Part shown: piece by piece, positions 34,078 to 41,572 of the stretch
How the letters are laid out: every line of letters starts with the position of its first letter
Numbering within the stretch: the stretch's first letter is position 1
Assembly: GCA_014654705.1 (NCBI GenBank)
Contig: JACVZY010000010.1
Location: 1-64,000, forward strand
Direction: 5' to 3'
Length of the DNA: 64,000 bases
Origin: Ignavibacteria bacterium
GTDB taxonomy: Bacteria; Bacteroidota; Ignavibacteria; Kapaibacteriales; UBA4661
Made by a program: the position numbers and the translations under genes
The notes under the pieces: model-generated
The model's database searches: none
Told to the model about the DNA's origin: nothing
What the model saw: only the letters and a program-made list of their open reading frames with translations

Positions 34078-36126
34078 TTACGCTTTTTCCGATGCTGGCT
34101 GACCAAGATTAAAGGTCGTCGCGCCACGCGAAAGGATGAGTTCAAAGAACACTTTCGACAGCGTAATGCCGGTGAAGAGTGTGATGACAATACCAATCAT
34201 AAGCGTTACGGCAAAGCCGCGAATCGGACCGGTTCCCAAGTAGTACAAGATTGCGCCTGTAATCATCGTGGTAATGTTCGAGTCCAAAATCGCATTAAAC
34301 GCCCGTTTGAAACCTTCGTCCACCGCAGCACGGAGCGAGCGCCCGTGATGCAATTCTTCACGAATACGCTCAAAGACGAGGATGTTTGTGTCCACCGCCA
34401 TACCAAGCGTGAGAATCAAACCTGCAATGCCCGGAAGCGTAAGTGTTCCGGCAAATGCTGCCAAGACGGCAATAATAATCGTAATGTTGACCAAAACCGC
34501 CAAGTCAGCCAAAACGCCTGCCGTTGCATAGTAGAGAATCATAAAGAGCACCACAAGCAATGCCGCGATTGCGCCGGAGATGATACCTTTGCGAATAGAG
34601 TCTTCACCAAGCGACGGACCAATGACGCGCTCTTCCACGATTTTTACCGGTGCTTTCAGTGCGCCGGCTTTCAGAACGATTTCGAGCAATCGTGCTTCAT
34701 CAATGGTAGAACTGCCGGTGATTTGCGAGCGCCCGCCCGTGATTTTGTTCTGTACGGTCGGCGCAGAATAAACACGGTCGTCGAGGACAATAGCAATACG
34801 CTTTTTGATGTTCGCGCCCGTGATACGTGCCCAGCTTGCCGAACCGTCGGCGTTCATGTCCATCATAACCATTGGAGCATTATTCGTCGGGTCAAATGTT
34901 GCGGTTGCGTCTGAAATTACATCACCCGTGAGTTCTGGTTTTGCCAAAACTCCGTAAATGTAATACAACTTCACGCCTTGACGCTCAAAGAACGGCTCCG
35001 GCTTTGCAGAAATAATTGCTTGATATTCAGTGCCCATAATACGGCGAACATCAGCACGAGCCATGATTTCTTCAAATTTCTGAACGCTTTCGTCAGGAAT
35101 TTGGAAGCTATAATCACCTTCGGGGAATTCGTTCTTTTCATAAATAACGGGAATCGGCTGTTGACCTTCGCCCGGTGGGTTGAAATAGGTAACGAACATC
35201 GAAGTAAACGGGTAGTCTTTCTTGAATTTTTCCCGCTTTTGGTCGTCAGTCAACCCGGCATATGGGTCTTTCTTTGCAGAATCTGCACCCCCAGCGCTAG
35301 CAGTTGCAGTAGAAGCTGCTGTTGTGGTCGCGGTGGAAGACGCCGCTGCGGTCGCGGTCGTTGAAGCAGAGGCATCAACGCCCTTATTTTTCAGGAGTTG
35401 GTCAATAGCATAGAACGTGCGGACGATCTGTGCGTTGTTACGCACAAGTTTGAACTCCAAACGAGCGGTTGTTTGGAGCAACGAGCGAACTTCTGCCTCA
35501 TTATTGACACCCGGAAGTTCAATAACAATGCGGCGTGTACCTTGCTTTTGAATAGTCGTCTCGGCAACGCCGTATTTGTCAATACGCTGGCGAACGACTT
35601 CAATAGCCTGGTCAATTGCTTCGTTGATATTGCGCTCCAGACGCTTCACAATTGCATCCTCGCTGAGGTCGCGGTTACTGCCCGCGTCGAAATACGAGAA
35701 AAGTTTGCGTCCTTTGGGACGAGCAATTGCATCGAAATTTTTCAAGAATACGGGCAGAACGTCGTCGTCGCCACCGGCATCCACTTGCTGACGGGTTTTT
35801 TCGAGTGTTTCTAAGAACACATCGTCAACCGCGTCGCGCATAGCGGACTCTTCCAGAAGGCGTATAACGTCTGCTTCGAGCGTTACATAAATGCCACCAC
35901 GCAGGTCCAGACCGAGCTTGAGGCTCTGTTCTTTATTTTTGCGCAGCGTCTCACCATTTTCTTTGTCGAAAGCGGCAAGTGCGGTCTCATTCTTTGCCTT
36001 TACCAGCTCCAAGCGTTGCTTTTCGAGCTGTGATGCGCGGAAAGTCGGAAATAGCAGAAGACCCGCCGCTAAAAGCGGGAGTACGATAATAAGCCATTTC
36101 CCAAGTAGTCCTTTTTTCAAGGTCAT
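34078..36126 (-). CDS. secD: Protein translocase subunit SecD
   Basis: Large-loop subunit of the SecDF complex. The 682-residue protein has a first membrane span (WLIIVLPLLAAGLLLF), LGLDLRGG at 71-78, the P1 head domain, and a membrane half with GEDSIRKGIISGAIAALLVV and LTLGMAVDTNILVFERIREE. A striking Ala/Thr/Ser-only spacer at about 251-280 splits the periplasmic domain just before KKDPYAGLTDDQ. It probably forms a flexible insertion and may vary in length between strains. secD leads the secD-secF unit. Confidence 0.96.
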   Translation of the reverse strand: MTLKKGLLGKWLIIVLPLLAAGLLLFPTFRASQLEKQRLELVKAKNETALAAFDKENGETLRKNKEQSLKLGLDLRGGIYVTLEADVIRLLEESAMRDAVDDVFLETLEKTRQQVDAGGDDDVLPVFLKNFDAIARPKGRKLFSYFDAGSNRDLSEDAIVKRLERNINEAIDQAIEVVRQRIDKYGVAETTIQKQGTRRIVIELPGVNNEAEVRSLLQTTARLEFKLVRNNAQIVRTFYAIDQLLKNKGVDASASTTATAAASSTATTTAASTATASAGGADSAKKDPYAGLTDDQKREKFKKDYPFTSMFVTYFNPPGEGQQPIPVIYEKNEFPEGDYSFQIPDESVQKFEEIMARADVRRIMGTEYQAIISAKPEPFFERQGVKLYYIYGVLAKPELTGDVISDATATFDPTNNAPMVMMDMNADGSASWARITGANIKKRIAIVLDDRVYSAPTVQNKITGGRSQITGSSTIDEARLLEIVLKAGALKAPVKIVEERVIGPSLGEDSIRKGIISGAIAALLVVLFMILYYATAGVLADLAVLVNITIIIAVLAAFAGTLTLPGIAGLILTLGMAVDTNILVFERIREELHHGRSLRAAVDEGFKRAFNAILDSNITTMITGAILYYLGTGPIRGFAVTLMIGIVITLFTGITLSKVFFELILSRGATTFNLGQPASEKA

Positions 36127-36519
36127 TACTCCTTAAACAAATGTGTTGAAATTGTGCGAACAGTTTGTGCAGTTTTCGTAGAATTGCCGTCAGGAAACAT
36201 CATTGGTATGCCACCGGAAGCAAGAGTCCGTGCTTCTTTGGTCGGCAATGATGTGGTTTCAAAGCGTTGTTGTTGCGTGAAACGTAACAATTTATGCAGA
36301 CTCGCAATATAACAGGAGATTTTGAAAAAATCAATAAATTTTGTGTTGTTGCCCACAATAGAGCGATTTGTGTACACAATTTTGCGCTATTTAGGTGCGA
36401 AAGTGCATAACTTCGCCAAAAACTACATTTTCTCCGCACGTCTTCCCCATGCCTTTTGTAGATTGCAATCTCTGGATTCCAATCAATTCTTTTGTCTCAC
36501 GTCCAACCGACGATATATT
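36127..36519. other. Divergent intergenic region, secD / T9SS cargo gene
   Basis: About 390 A/T-rich bases between two divergently transcribed genes, expected to hold both promoters. The plus-strand frame from 36322 runs through here into the T9SS protein, but its first 66 codons lack a signal peptide and coding character. I see no repeat or RNA gene. Confidence 0.5.
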
Positions 36520-38343
36520 ATGACGATTGTGCAACGCTTCTCTCTATGCTTGGGCGCCGCTCTCTACCTGTGCTGCGGCATTGTTTCCGCCCAGCAGCCC
36601 ACACAGCAGCAACGGTTTCTTCGCTTTCTGGGGCAACGCTCGGTAACGACGGGCACGCTGCTGCCCGCCGTGGAGCCGTTCCGCGCCGGTGTGCCGACGA
36701 CGGCGAGTTTGGTGTTTGCTATTATGGATAGCGAGGGGCGGATTTTGAAGGATGATAGTACCGAAGCGTTTTTGCGTCTGCCGGATTCGCTGGCAATTAA
36801 CGGTAGCGGCTATGATAGTGAGCCAAGGCTTTGGCAAACAGATGCAGTCACACGTATATTTGATGGCACACTGTTTGGAAATTACCGCATACCTGCTGGT
36901 TTTGCACGTGCAAAATCCAAAGCTGGAATGCTTGAGTTCTACGGCTTGAGAATCATAGGAAAAGCGCATCCTAATATGATTTTACATTGCACTGCGGCAA
37001 ATACACAAACAACCTCTTTGACTATATCGCTAATAGGTGGATATCGTTTCGGTGCAGTTATTCCAAAATTAAAAAATGGCAAGTGCGCGATCCCAGGGAC
37101 ATCATTTGGCGAGCAGGGAGCTATACCTTATATCACTGTAGGACAACCAGTCCAATTTAATAATCCTGATTCTTCCGATTACAACTATATTACGCTTAAA
37201 GTTGTAGATAGATGGGGCAACGGGTCTTCTTTTCCAACAACAGCAACCATTCAACTAGCTGGTGGATGGCCACCTGTTGACCAACAACGAACGCCAACTA
37301 TTGGGAATACCGCCATGAGTGATGGAAATGGAATAGCAGTCTTTAAGGAGTTTCAGATTTTTGGAGCAACTTCAGCAAATGTACGGGTTGTTGTCAGTGT
37401 TTCTGACCCGTTTACTTGCTGGGGGTGGTTAGCTCACGATGCAAAAGGCTCTTCACAACTAAACTGCTCGCCCCCTTACACGATTTCTACGGTAACACTT
37501 GTTCCCAGTCCGGCTATCGCAATCGCGCCGGTTATCATTTATGACTTATACGATTCACTAACTATACTTTCTATATTTTTTGGATACACCCCCAACCGAA
37601 TGCTCTCACGCTTCACCATCGGTAAATCTAATGCCGATGACCCGCGCACATGGTTCTACCTCCAAGCCGTTGACCAGTTCGGCAATCGCGTAGATAACGG
37701 ACCCAATGCCTATAATGGCGGCATAGCAACTATCCGTATAGCCACACCCGAAGAAGGCTTGCCCCGTAGCACCACATCTAATTTCCAATTTTCCGCAAGC
37801 AACGACCCGTATGTCCGCGCCAACAGTCAGCGCTTTGCTGCCGCAGGCACAAGTGCAGTTGCGGTCAATGGGCTGTACACCTTCAACAACTTTACGCCGC
37901 TTGGTCCCGCCAGTAGGAGCACGACGGACACCGTTGTACTGACGTTTGAAGACCCTGCGCTACAAGGAGCACAGGTTTCGCATCCTTTATTGCCTTGGTT
38001 AGGGAGTATCTTCCGCCCAATACCGCCAATCACCACTGCTACCACCACCTTTATCCGAACAACAAACGTGGCTCTGCGCAGCGAAACGCCGGATGTTTCT
38101 ATCACTCCCAATCCCGCTTCTGACGCACTCCACATCACTTTCACACTGCCGGAGAGCGTTCCCGTACTTATGCGCATGGAAGATATGCTGGGACGCGCTG
38201 TCCTTCGGCATGAGGAGCAGTCTGCCGTCCAAGGTATGTTTGCCACAACACTGGACGTGAGCCGTCTCGCACAAGGCGCATACACGCTGCACGTGCAGAG
38301 CGGGCGCGAGCGGTGGACGCGGCGTGTGGTGATTTTGCGGTAA
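36520..38343 (+). CDS. T9SS-secreted protein with C-terminal sorting domain
   Basis: Predicted surface or secreted protein of 607 residues from ATG 36520, where a signal peptide begins (SLCLGAALYLCCGIVSAQQ). The body contains beta-rich segments with repeated phrases such as VVDRWGNGSSFPTTATIQLAGG and later VDQFGNRVDNGPNAY, reminiscent of immunoglobulin-like domains. The last 80 residues are a type A T9SS sorting domain: SITPNPASDALHITFTLP, then DVSRLAQGAYTLHVQSG and a final RRVVILR. The sorting domain targets it through the T9SS outer-membrane pore, usually with attachment to the surface. The cargo function is unknown. Confidence 0.85.
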   Translation: MTIVQRFSLCLGAALYLCCGIVSAQQPTQQQRFLRFLGQRSVTTGTLLPAVEPFRAGVPTTASLVFAIMDSEGRILKDDSTEAFLRLPDSLAINGSGYDSEPRLWQTDAVTRIFDGTLFGNYRIPAGFARAKSKAGMLEFYGLRIIGKAHPNMILHCTAANTQTTSLTISLIGGYRFGAVIPKLKNGKCAIPGTSFGEQGAIPYITVGQPVQFNNPDSSDYNYITLKVVDRWGNGSSFPTTATIQLAGGWPPVDQQRTPTIGNTAMSDGNGIAVFKEFQIFGATSANVRVVVSVSDPFTCWGWLAHDAKGSSQLNCSPPYTISTVTLVPSPAIAIAPVIIYDLYDSLTILSIFFGYTPNRMLSRFTIGKSNADDPRTWFYLQAVDQFGNRVDNGPNAYNGGIATIRIATPEEGLPRSTTSNFQFSASNDPYVRANSQRFAAAGTSAVAVNGLYTFNNFTPLGPASRSTTDTVVLTFEDPALQGAQVSHPLLPWLGSIFRPIPPITTATTTFIRTTNVALRSETPDVSITPNPASDALHITFTLPESVPVLMRMEDMLGRAVLRHEEQSAVQGMFATTLDVSRLAQGAYTLHVQSGRERWTRRVVILR

Positions 38344-38386
38344 TAAATGCATCAACGGACTTGATACATGACAAAATCTTTCTTTG

Positions 38387-38473
38387 GTGGCACGGACTGA
38401 GCGCCGCGCTCAATTGTTTGTGAGGTTTGAAGCGATGTTGAAGGACTACACAGGCAGGAATGCCTGTGCCACC
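38387..38473. repeat. REP/BIME-like pair upstream of recG
   Basis: The stretch begins with GGTGGCACGGAC (38387-38398) and ends with TGCCTGTGCCACC (38461-38473), an inverted pair of REP-like ends. The right half is a full palindrome, CACAGGCA-GGAA-TGCCTGTG then CCACC. It matches the palindromes inside recG but has G:C where those have A:T at one stem position, changed on both arms. Between the halves is another hairpin, TGAGCG-CCG-CGCTCA (38398-38412), which could also end the T9SS gene transcript. The element is not coding. Confidence 0.7.
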
Positions 38474-38538
38474 GAAGCCAATTTTAAGCGGTAATCGCAA
38501 CATCAACACACGATTTTTACGTTTCTTCTCAAGTCATC

Positions 38539-41481
38539 ATGCCGGAACAGCCCATTTCATCAGCGACCGAAGCCTCTGCATCAAGCACTGCCCCGCCCGT
38601 CTCGCCCATTCAATATATGCGAGGCATCGGACCACGCCGCGCTGAAGCACTGGCGCTGGCGGGCGTTCTTACGCCATCGGATTTGTTGCGTTTTTACCCA
38701 CGCTCTTACATTGACCGCAATAGCGTGCCTTCGCTTCGCGACCTGCGCACAGCCCTTCTGAACGCACAGCAGCAAGACGCTTTTTCTGAGCAGAACATGA
38801 ATTTGCAAACGGAAATCACAGTCGTCGCTTTTGTGCGGGCGGTGCGCGACAGAACCTTTGGGAAGAACCGCACAATGGTCATCGTGGAACTGGACGACCA
38901 CAGCGGCGTAAAAGCAGAAATCGTTTTTTGGCATCAGGCGGAGTATTTCAAACGTATCTTTGAAGCCGACCAACTCCTTGCAGTAAGCGGTCTTGCCGAA
39001 TATGCTTACGGAAAAATTCAATTCAATCATCCTGAAATTGAACGCATTGACCCCGACGACGCAGAATCGTACAGCAACGGACGGATTTTGCCCAAGTACC
39101 GACTCACGCAAAAAATGAAGGACGCGGGGCTGACGATGCGCGTGATGAGGAATCTCATCGCGTCGGTCATTGACCAAGAAATTCCGAACCTGCGCGAAAC
39201 CTTATCGGACGAGCTGCTCACGAAGTTTGATTTTCCCCACATTCAAGCCGCCGCACGGCAGCTGCATTTCCCGGATTCCCACGAAGCACTGGCAAAAGCA
39301 CGTGAGCGCATGAAATTTGAAGAACTATTTTTCTTTGAGATGCTGCTTGCTATGCGGCATAACGGCATAAAAAGTCTCGACAAAGCGCCCGCCATTGCCG
39401 AAAAAAGCCCACTTGCCCGCATGATGCTGGAACTTCTCTCTTTCGACCTCACCCGTGCTCAAAAGAAGGTGCTCCGGGAAATTGTGGAAGATATGCGCAC
39501 CACAAAGCCCATGAACAGGCTCTTGCAAGGCGATGTCGGCTCCGGCAAGACTGTGGTGGCGCTTTTGGGAATGTTGGCGGCTATTGATTCGGGCTTGCAG
39601 TGCGTACTCATGGCTCCCACGGAAATTCTCGCTGAACAGCATTTTAACACGTTCCGCGACTACGCGGAAAAACTAAACGCAAAACTTGCTGAACTCGGCG
39701 ACCCGCGTACTATCACGGTCGCGCAGCTTGTGGGCGGACAAAAAAAGCGCCAGAGGAACACGATTAACGAACAAATCGCCAGCGGCGAGGTAAATATCGT
39801 CGTCGGGACGCACGCAGTTTTCCAGAGTGCCGTTGAATACAAGCGTTTGGGCTTGGTAGTGATAGATGAGCAGCACCGATTCGGGGTATTGCAGCGAGCG
39901 GAATTGAAGAAAAAAGCGACGGCGAGTTTTGCGGGGGAAAGTATCATCTCAACTACACCAGAGATAGAGAAAAATACTTTGGTGGCACAGACATTCCTGT
40001 CTGTGCAGACTACACCTGAATTGCAAAAGACTCAAAGAAACTTACCACATTGGATAAAAGAGGGTTCTACATATTTTATCACATTTCGAGCGATAGGCAA
40101 ACTGAGTCAAGAAGAGCAAGCGGTAGTATTTAATCACATTATCGAAGGAAATGGAACGTACTACTCTGTCGGAGCAGCCGTCGTTATGACCGACCACGTC
40201 CATATCGTTTTGGCAAACCACGAGAACTACGATCTTAGCAGGATAATGAAAGGTATAAAAGGCGTTTCCGCAAGACTTGTAAACAAAATGCGCACCATAA
40301 CAGACAGTCCAGTTTGGCAAGATGAATCTTACGATAGAATTATTCGGAATGGACGGGAATTGCAGGAGAAAATAAAATATATTATCGAAAATCCCTTAAA
40401 AGAGGGATTGATTGGTGGGCATGAGATGTACCCGTATTTGTACGTTGCAAATGGAGATATGCAGCAGACTACACAGACAAGAATGTCTGTGCCACCATTG
40501 ACAGTAGAAACGCAGACCATAGAGACAGTACAGACAAGAGTGTCTATGCCACAGGAAGAAAAGCAAGCCGCACAGACAGAACAGCACGAAATCTCGCCCC
40601 ACATCATGGTCATGTCCGCGACGCCCATTCCGCGCACGCTTTCGATGACCGTCTATGGCGACCTTGATGTTTCCATCATTGACGAACTGCCCAAAAATCG
40701 TAAACCCATCAAAACAAAAGTTGTTTTTGAATCAAAACTGCCCGTTGTGTTTCAGTTTATCCGCGAGCAAATTGAGAAAGGGCATCAAGCGTACATCGTC
40801 TATCCGTTGGTGGAAAAGTCCGAAAAAGTCGAGGCAAAATCAGCCGTAGAACACTTTGAGCGTCTTCAGCACGAGGTTTTCCCCGACCTCAAAATGGGCT
40901 TGCTGCACGGACAAATGCTTTGGTACGAAAAAGAAGACGCGATGAAAGCGTTCAAAAACAAGGAATTTCATATTCTGGTAGCCACGACCGTCGTGGAAGT
41001 TGGGATTGATATTCCGAATGCGACCGTGATGCTGATTGAAAATGCCGACCGTTTTGGATTGGCGCAGCTTCACCAGTTGCGCGGGCGCGTGGGTCGCGGT
41101 GCCGAACAATCATTTTGTCTTTTGGCAACCAAAGACCATTTCAAATTTCATTTGGGCAAAAAAGAAAACGAGGCACAAGAACGAAAATCGTGTATTATTC
41201 GCCTCAAGACTATGCAAGAGACCAGCGACGGCTTCAAAATTGCCGAGGTTGACCTAAAATTGCGCGGTCCGGGCGACTTTCTGGGTACACGCCAATCCGG
41301 CATTCCCGAATTTACGTTTGCTGATTTGGTCAGCGATGGTGATGTTATCACACTTGCACGACGTGAGGCATTTGCGATTGTCGCCGAAGACCCACACTTG
41401 CGCAAGCCAGAAAACGCCACAATACGCACCGAATTTTTGCGTCAACACCAGAAAGACTTTACATTGCTTGATGTGGCGTAA
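38539..41481 (+). CDS. recG: ATP-dependent DNA helicase RecG with in-frame RAYT insertion
   Basis: RecG is a superfamily 2 helicase that regresses stalled replication forks and branch-migrates Holliday junctions. The usual length is about 690 residues, but this frame has 980. The wedge domain covers about 90-180, Walker A is GDVGSGKT (331-338), motif II is DEQHRFGV (443-450), motif III is MSATPIPRT (692-700), and the later motifs TTVVEVGIDIPNA and QLRGRVGRG plus the TRQSGIPEF tail are all present. Between motifs II and III, about 211 extra residues (470-680) encode a REP-associated tyrosine transposase. No stop or frameshift interrupts it. The ATG at 38539 is the only plausible start. The helicase may tolerate the insert as a loop, but activity needs testing. 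Confidence 0.93.
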   Translation: MPEQPISSATEASASSTAPPVSPIQYMRGIGPRRAEALALAGVLTPSDLLRFYPRSYIDRNSVPSLRDLRTALLNAQQQDAFSEQNMNLQTEITVVAFVRAVRDRTFGKNRTMVIVELDDHSGVKAEIVFWHQAEYFKRIFEADQLLAVSGLAEYAYGKIQFNHPEIERIDPDDAESYSNGRILPKYRLTQKMKDAGLTMRVMRNLIASVIDQEIPNLRETLSDELLTKFDFPHIQAAARQLHFPDSHEALAKARERMKFEELFFFEMLLAMRHNGIKSLDKAPAIAEKSPLARMMLELLSFDLTRAQKKVLREIVEDMRTTKPMNRLLQGDVGSGKTVVALLGMLAAIDSGLQCVLMAPTEILAEQHFNTFRDYAEKLNAKLAELGDPRTITVAQLVGGQKKRQRNTINEQIASGEVNIVVGTHAVFQSAVEYKRLGLVVIDEQHRFGVLQRAELKKKATASFAGESIISTTPEIEKNTLVAQTFLSVQTTPELQKTQRNLPHWIKEGSTYFITFRAIGKLSQEEQAVVFNHIIEGNGTYYSVGAAVVMTDHVHIVLANHENYDLSRIMKGIKGVSARLVNKMRTITDSPVWQDESYDRIIRNGRELQEKIKYIIENPLKEGLIGGHEMYPYLYVANGDMQQTTQTRMSVPPLTVETQTIETVQTRVSMPQEEKQAAQTEQHEISPHIMVMSATPIPRTLSMTVYGDLDVSIIDELPKNRKPIKTKVVFESKLPVVFQFIREQIEKGHQAYIVYPLVEKSEKVEAKSAVEHFERLQHEVFPDLKMGLLHGQMLWYEKEDAMKAFKNKEFHILVATTVVEVGIDIPNATVMLIENADRFGLAQLHQLRGRVGRGAEQSFCLLATKDHFKFHLGKKENEAQERKSCIIRLKTMQETSDGFKIAEVDLKLRGPGDFLGTRQSGIPEFTFADLVSDGDVITLARREAFAIVAEDPHLRKPENATIRTEFLRQHQKDFTLLDVA
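39981..40015 (+). repeat. REP-like palindrome, left copy
   Basis: GGTGG foot followed by a perfect 9-bp hairpin GCACAGACA-TTCC-TGTCTGTGC, then AGACTACAC. A short 5' tetranucleotide (here GTGG) next to a hairpin is the classic REP layout recognised by RAYTs. It is translated in RecG as LVAQTFLSVQTT. Confidence 0.8.
40466..40496 (-). repeat. REP-like palindrome, right copy
   Basis: On the minus strand, GGTGG is followed by CACAGACA-TTCT-TGTCTGTG and TAGTCT. It is the mirror image of the left copy at 39981 and closes the transposase segment. It is translated in RecG as QTTQTRMSVPP. Confidence 0.8.
40529..40553 (-). repeat. Degenerate REP-like copy downstream of the RAYT
   Basis: TACAGACAAGAGTGTCTATG followed by CCACA resembles the right palindrome, with mismatches in stem and foot. 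It is still in frame (QTRVSMP) within RecG. It indicates more than one REP-type insertion or duplication at this site. Confidence 0.6.
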
Positions 41482-41572
41482 GAGTTGAATGTTGCCAGAG
41501 CGCAGGTAATACAAATTGTAAAGGCTTTTCTCTATACCACAACAAACTATTTCTATCAATTCTGAAATTTCT

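Larger units (their letters stand above)
39981..40496 (+). mobile_element. RAYT (REP-associated tyrosine transposase) inside recG
   Basis: A 516-base segment, divisible by three, is bounded by inverted REP-like ends (GGTGGCACAGAC at 39981 and GTCTGTGCCACC ending at 40496). RecG residues about 500-638 encode an IS200-type Y1 transposase: RNLPHWIKEGSTYFITFR, the HUH motif in MTDHVHIVLAN (His553, His555), FWQ-like VWQDESYDRIIRNGRELQ, and the catalytic Tyr614 in KIKYIIENPLKEGL. There is no in-frame ATG before Met550, inside the transposase, so independent translation would need a TTG or GTG start without a ribosome site. All key residues are intact. It has no intein splice motifs. Confidence 0.85.

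Noticed and set aside
35280-35400. CRISPR-like or short tandem repeat in secD
   Set aside because: It is an in-frame Ala/Thr/Ser spacer of the protein with irregular triplets, with no spacers.
38398-38412. Hairpin TGAGCG-CCG-CGCTCA as a dedicated T9SS-gene terminator
   Set aside because: No T-run follows and it lies inside the REP-like pair, so I list it only within that repeat.
39981-40496. Intein inside RecG
   Set aside because: No Cys/Ser first residue, no HN-Cys/Ser/Thr end and no splicing or homing-endonuclease motifs; the sequence matches a Y1 transposase instead.
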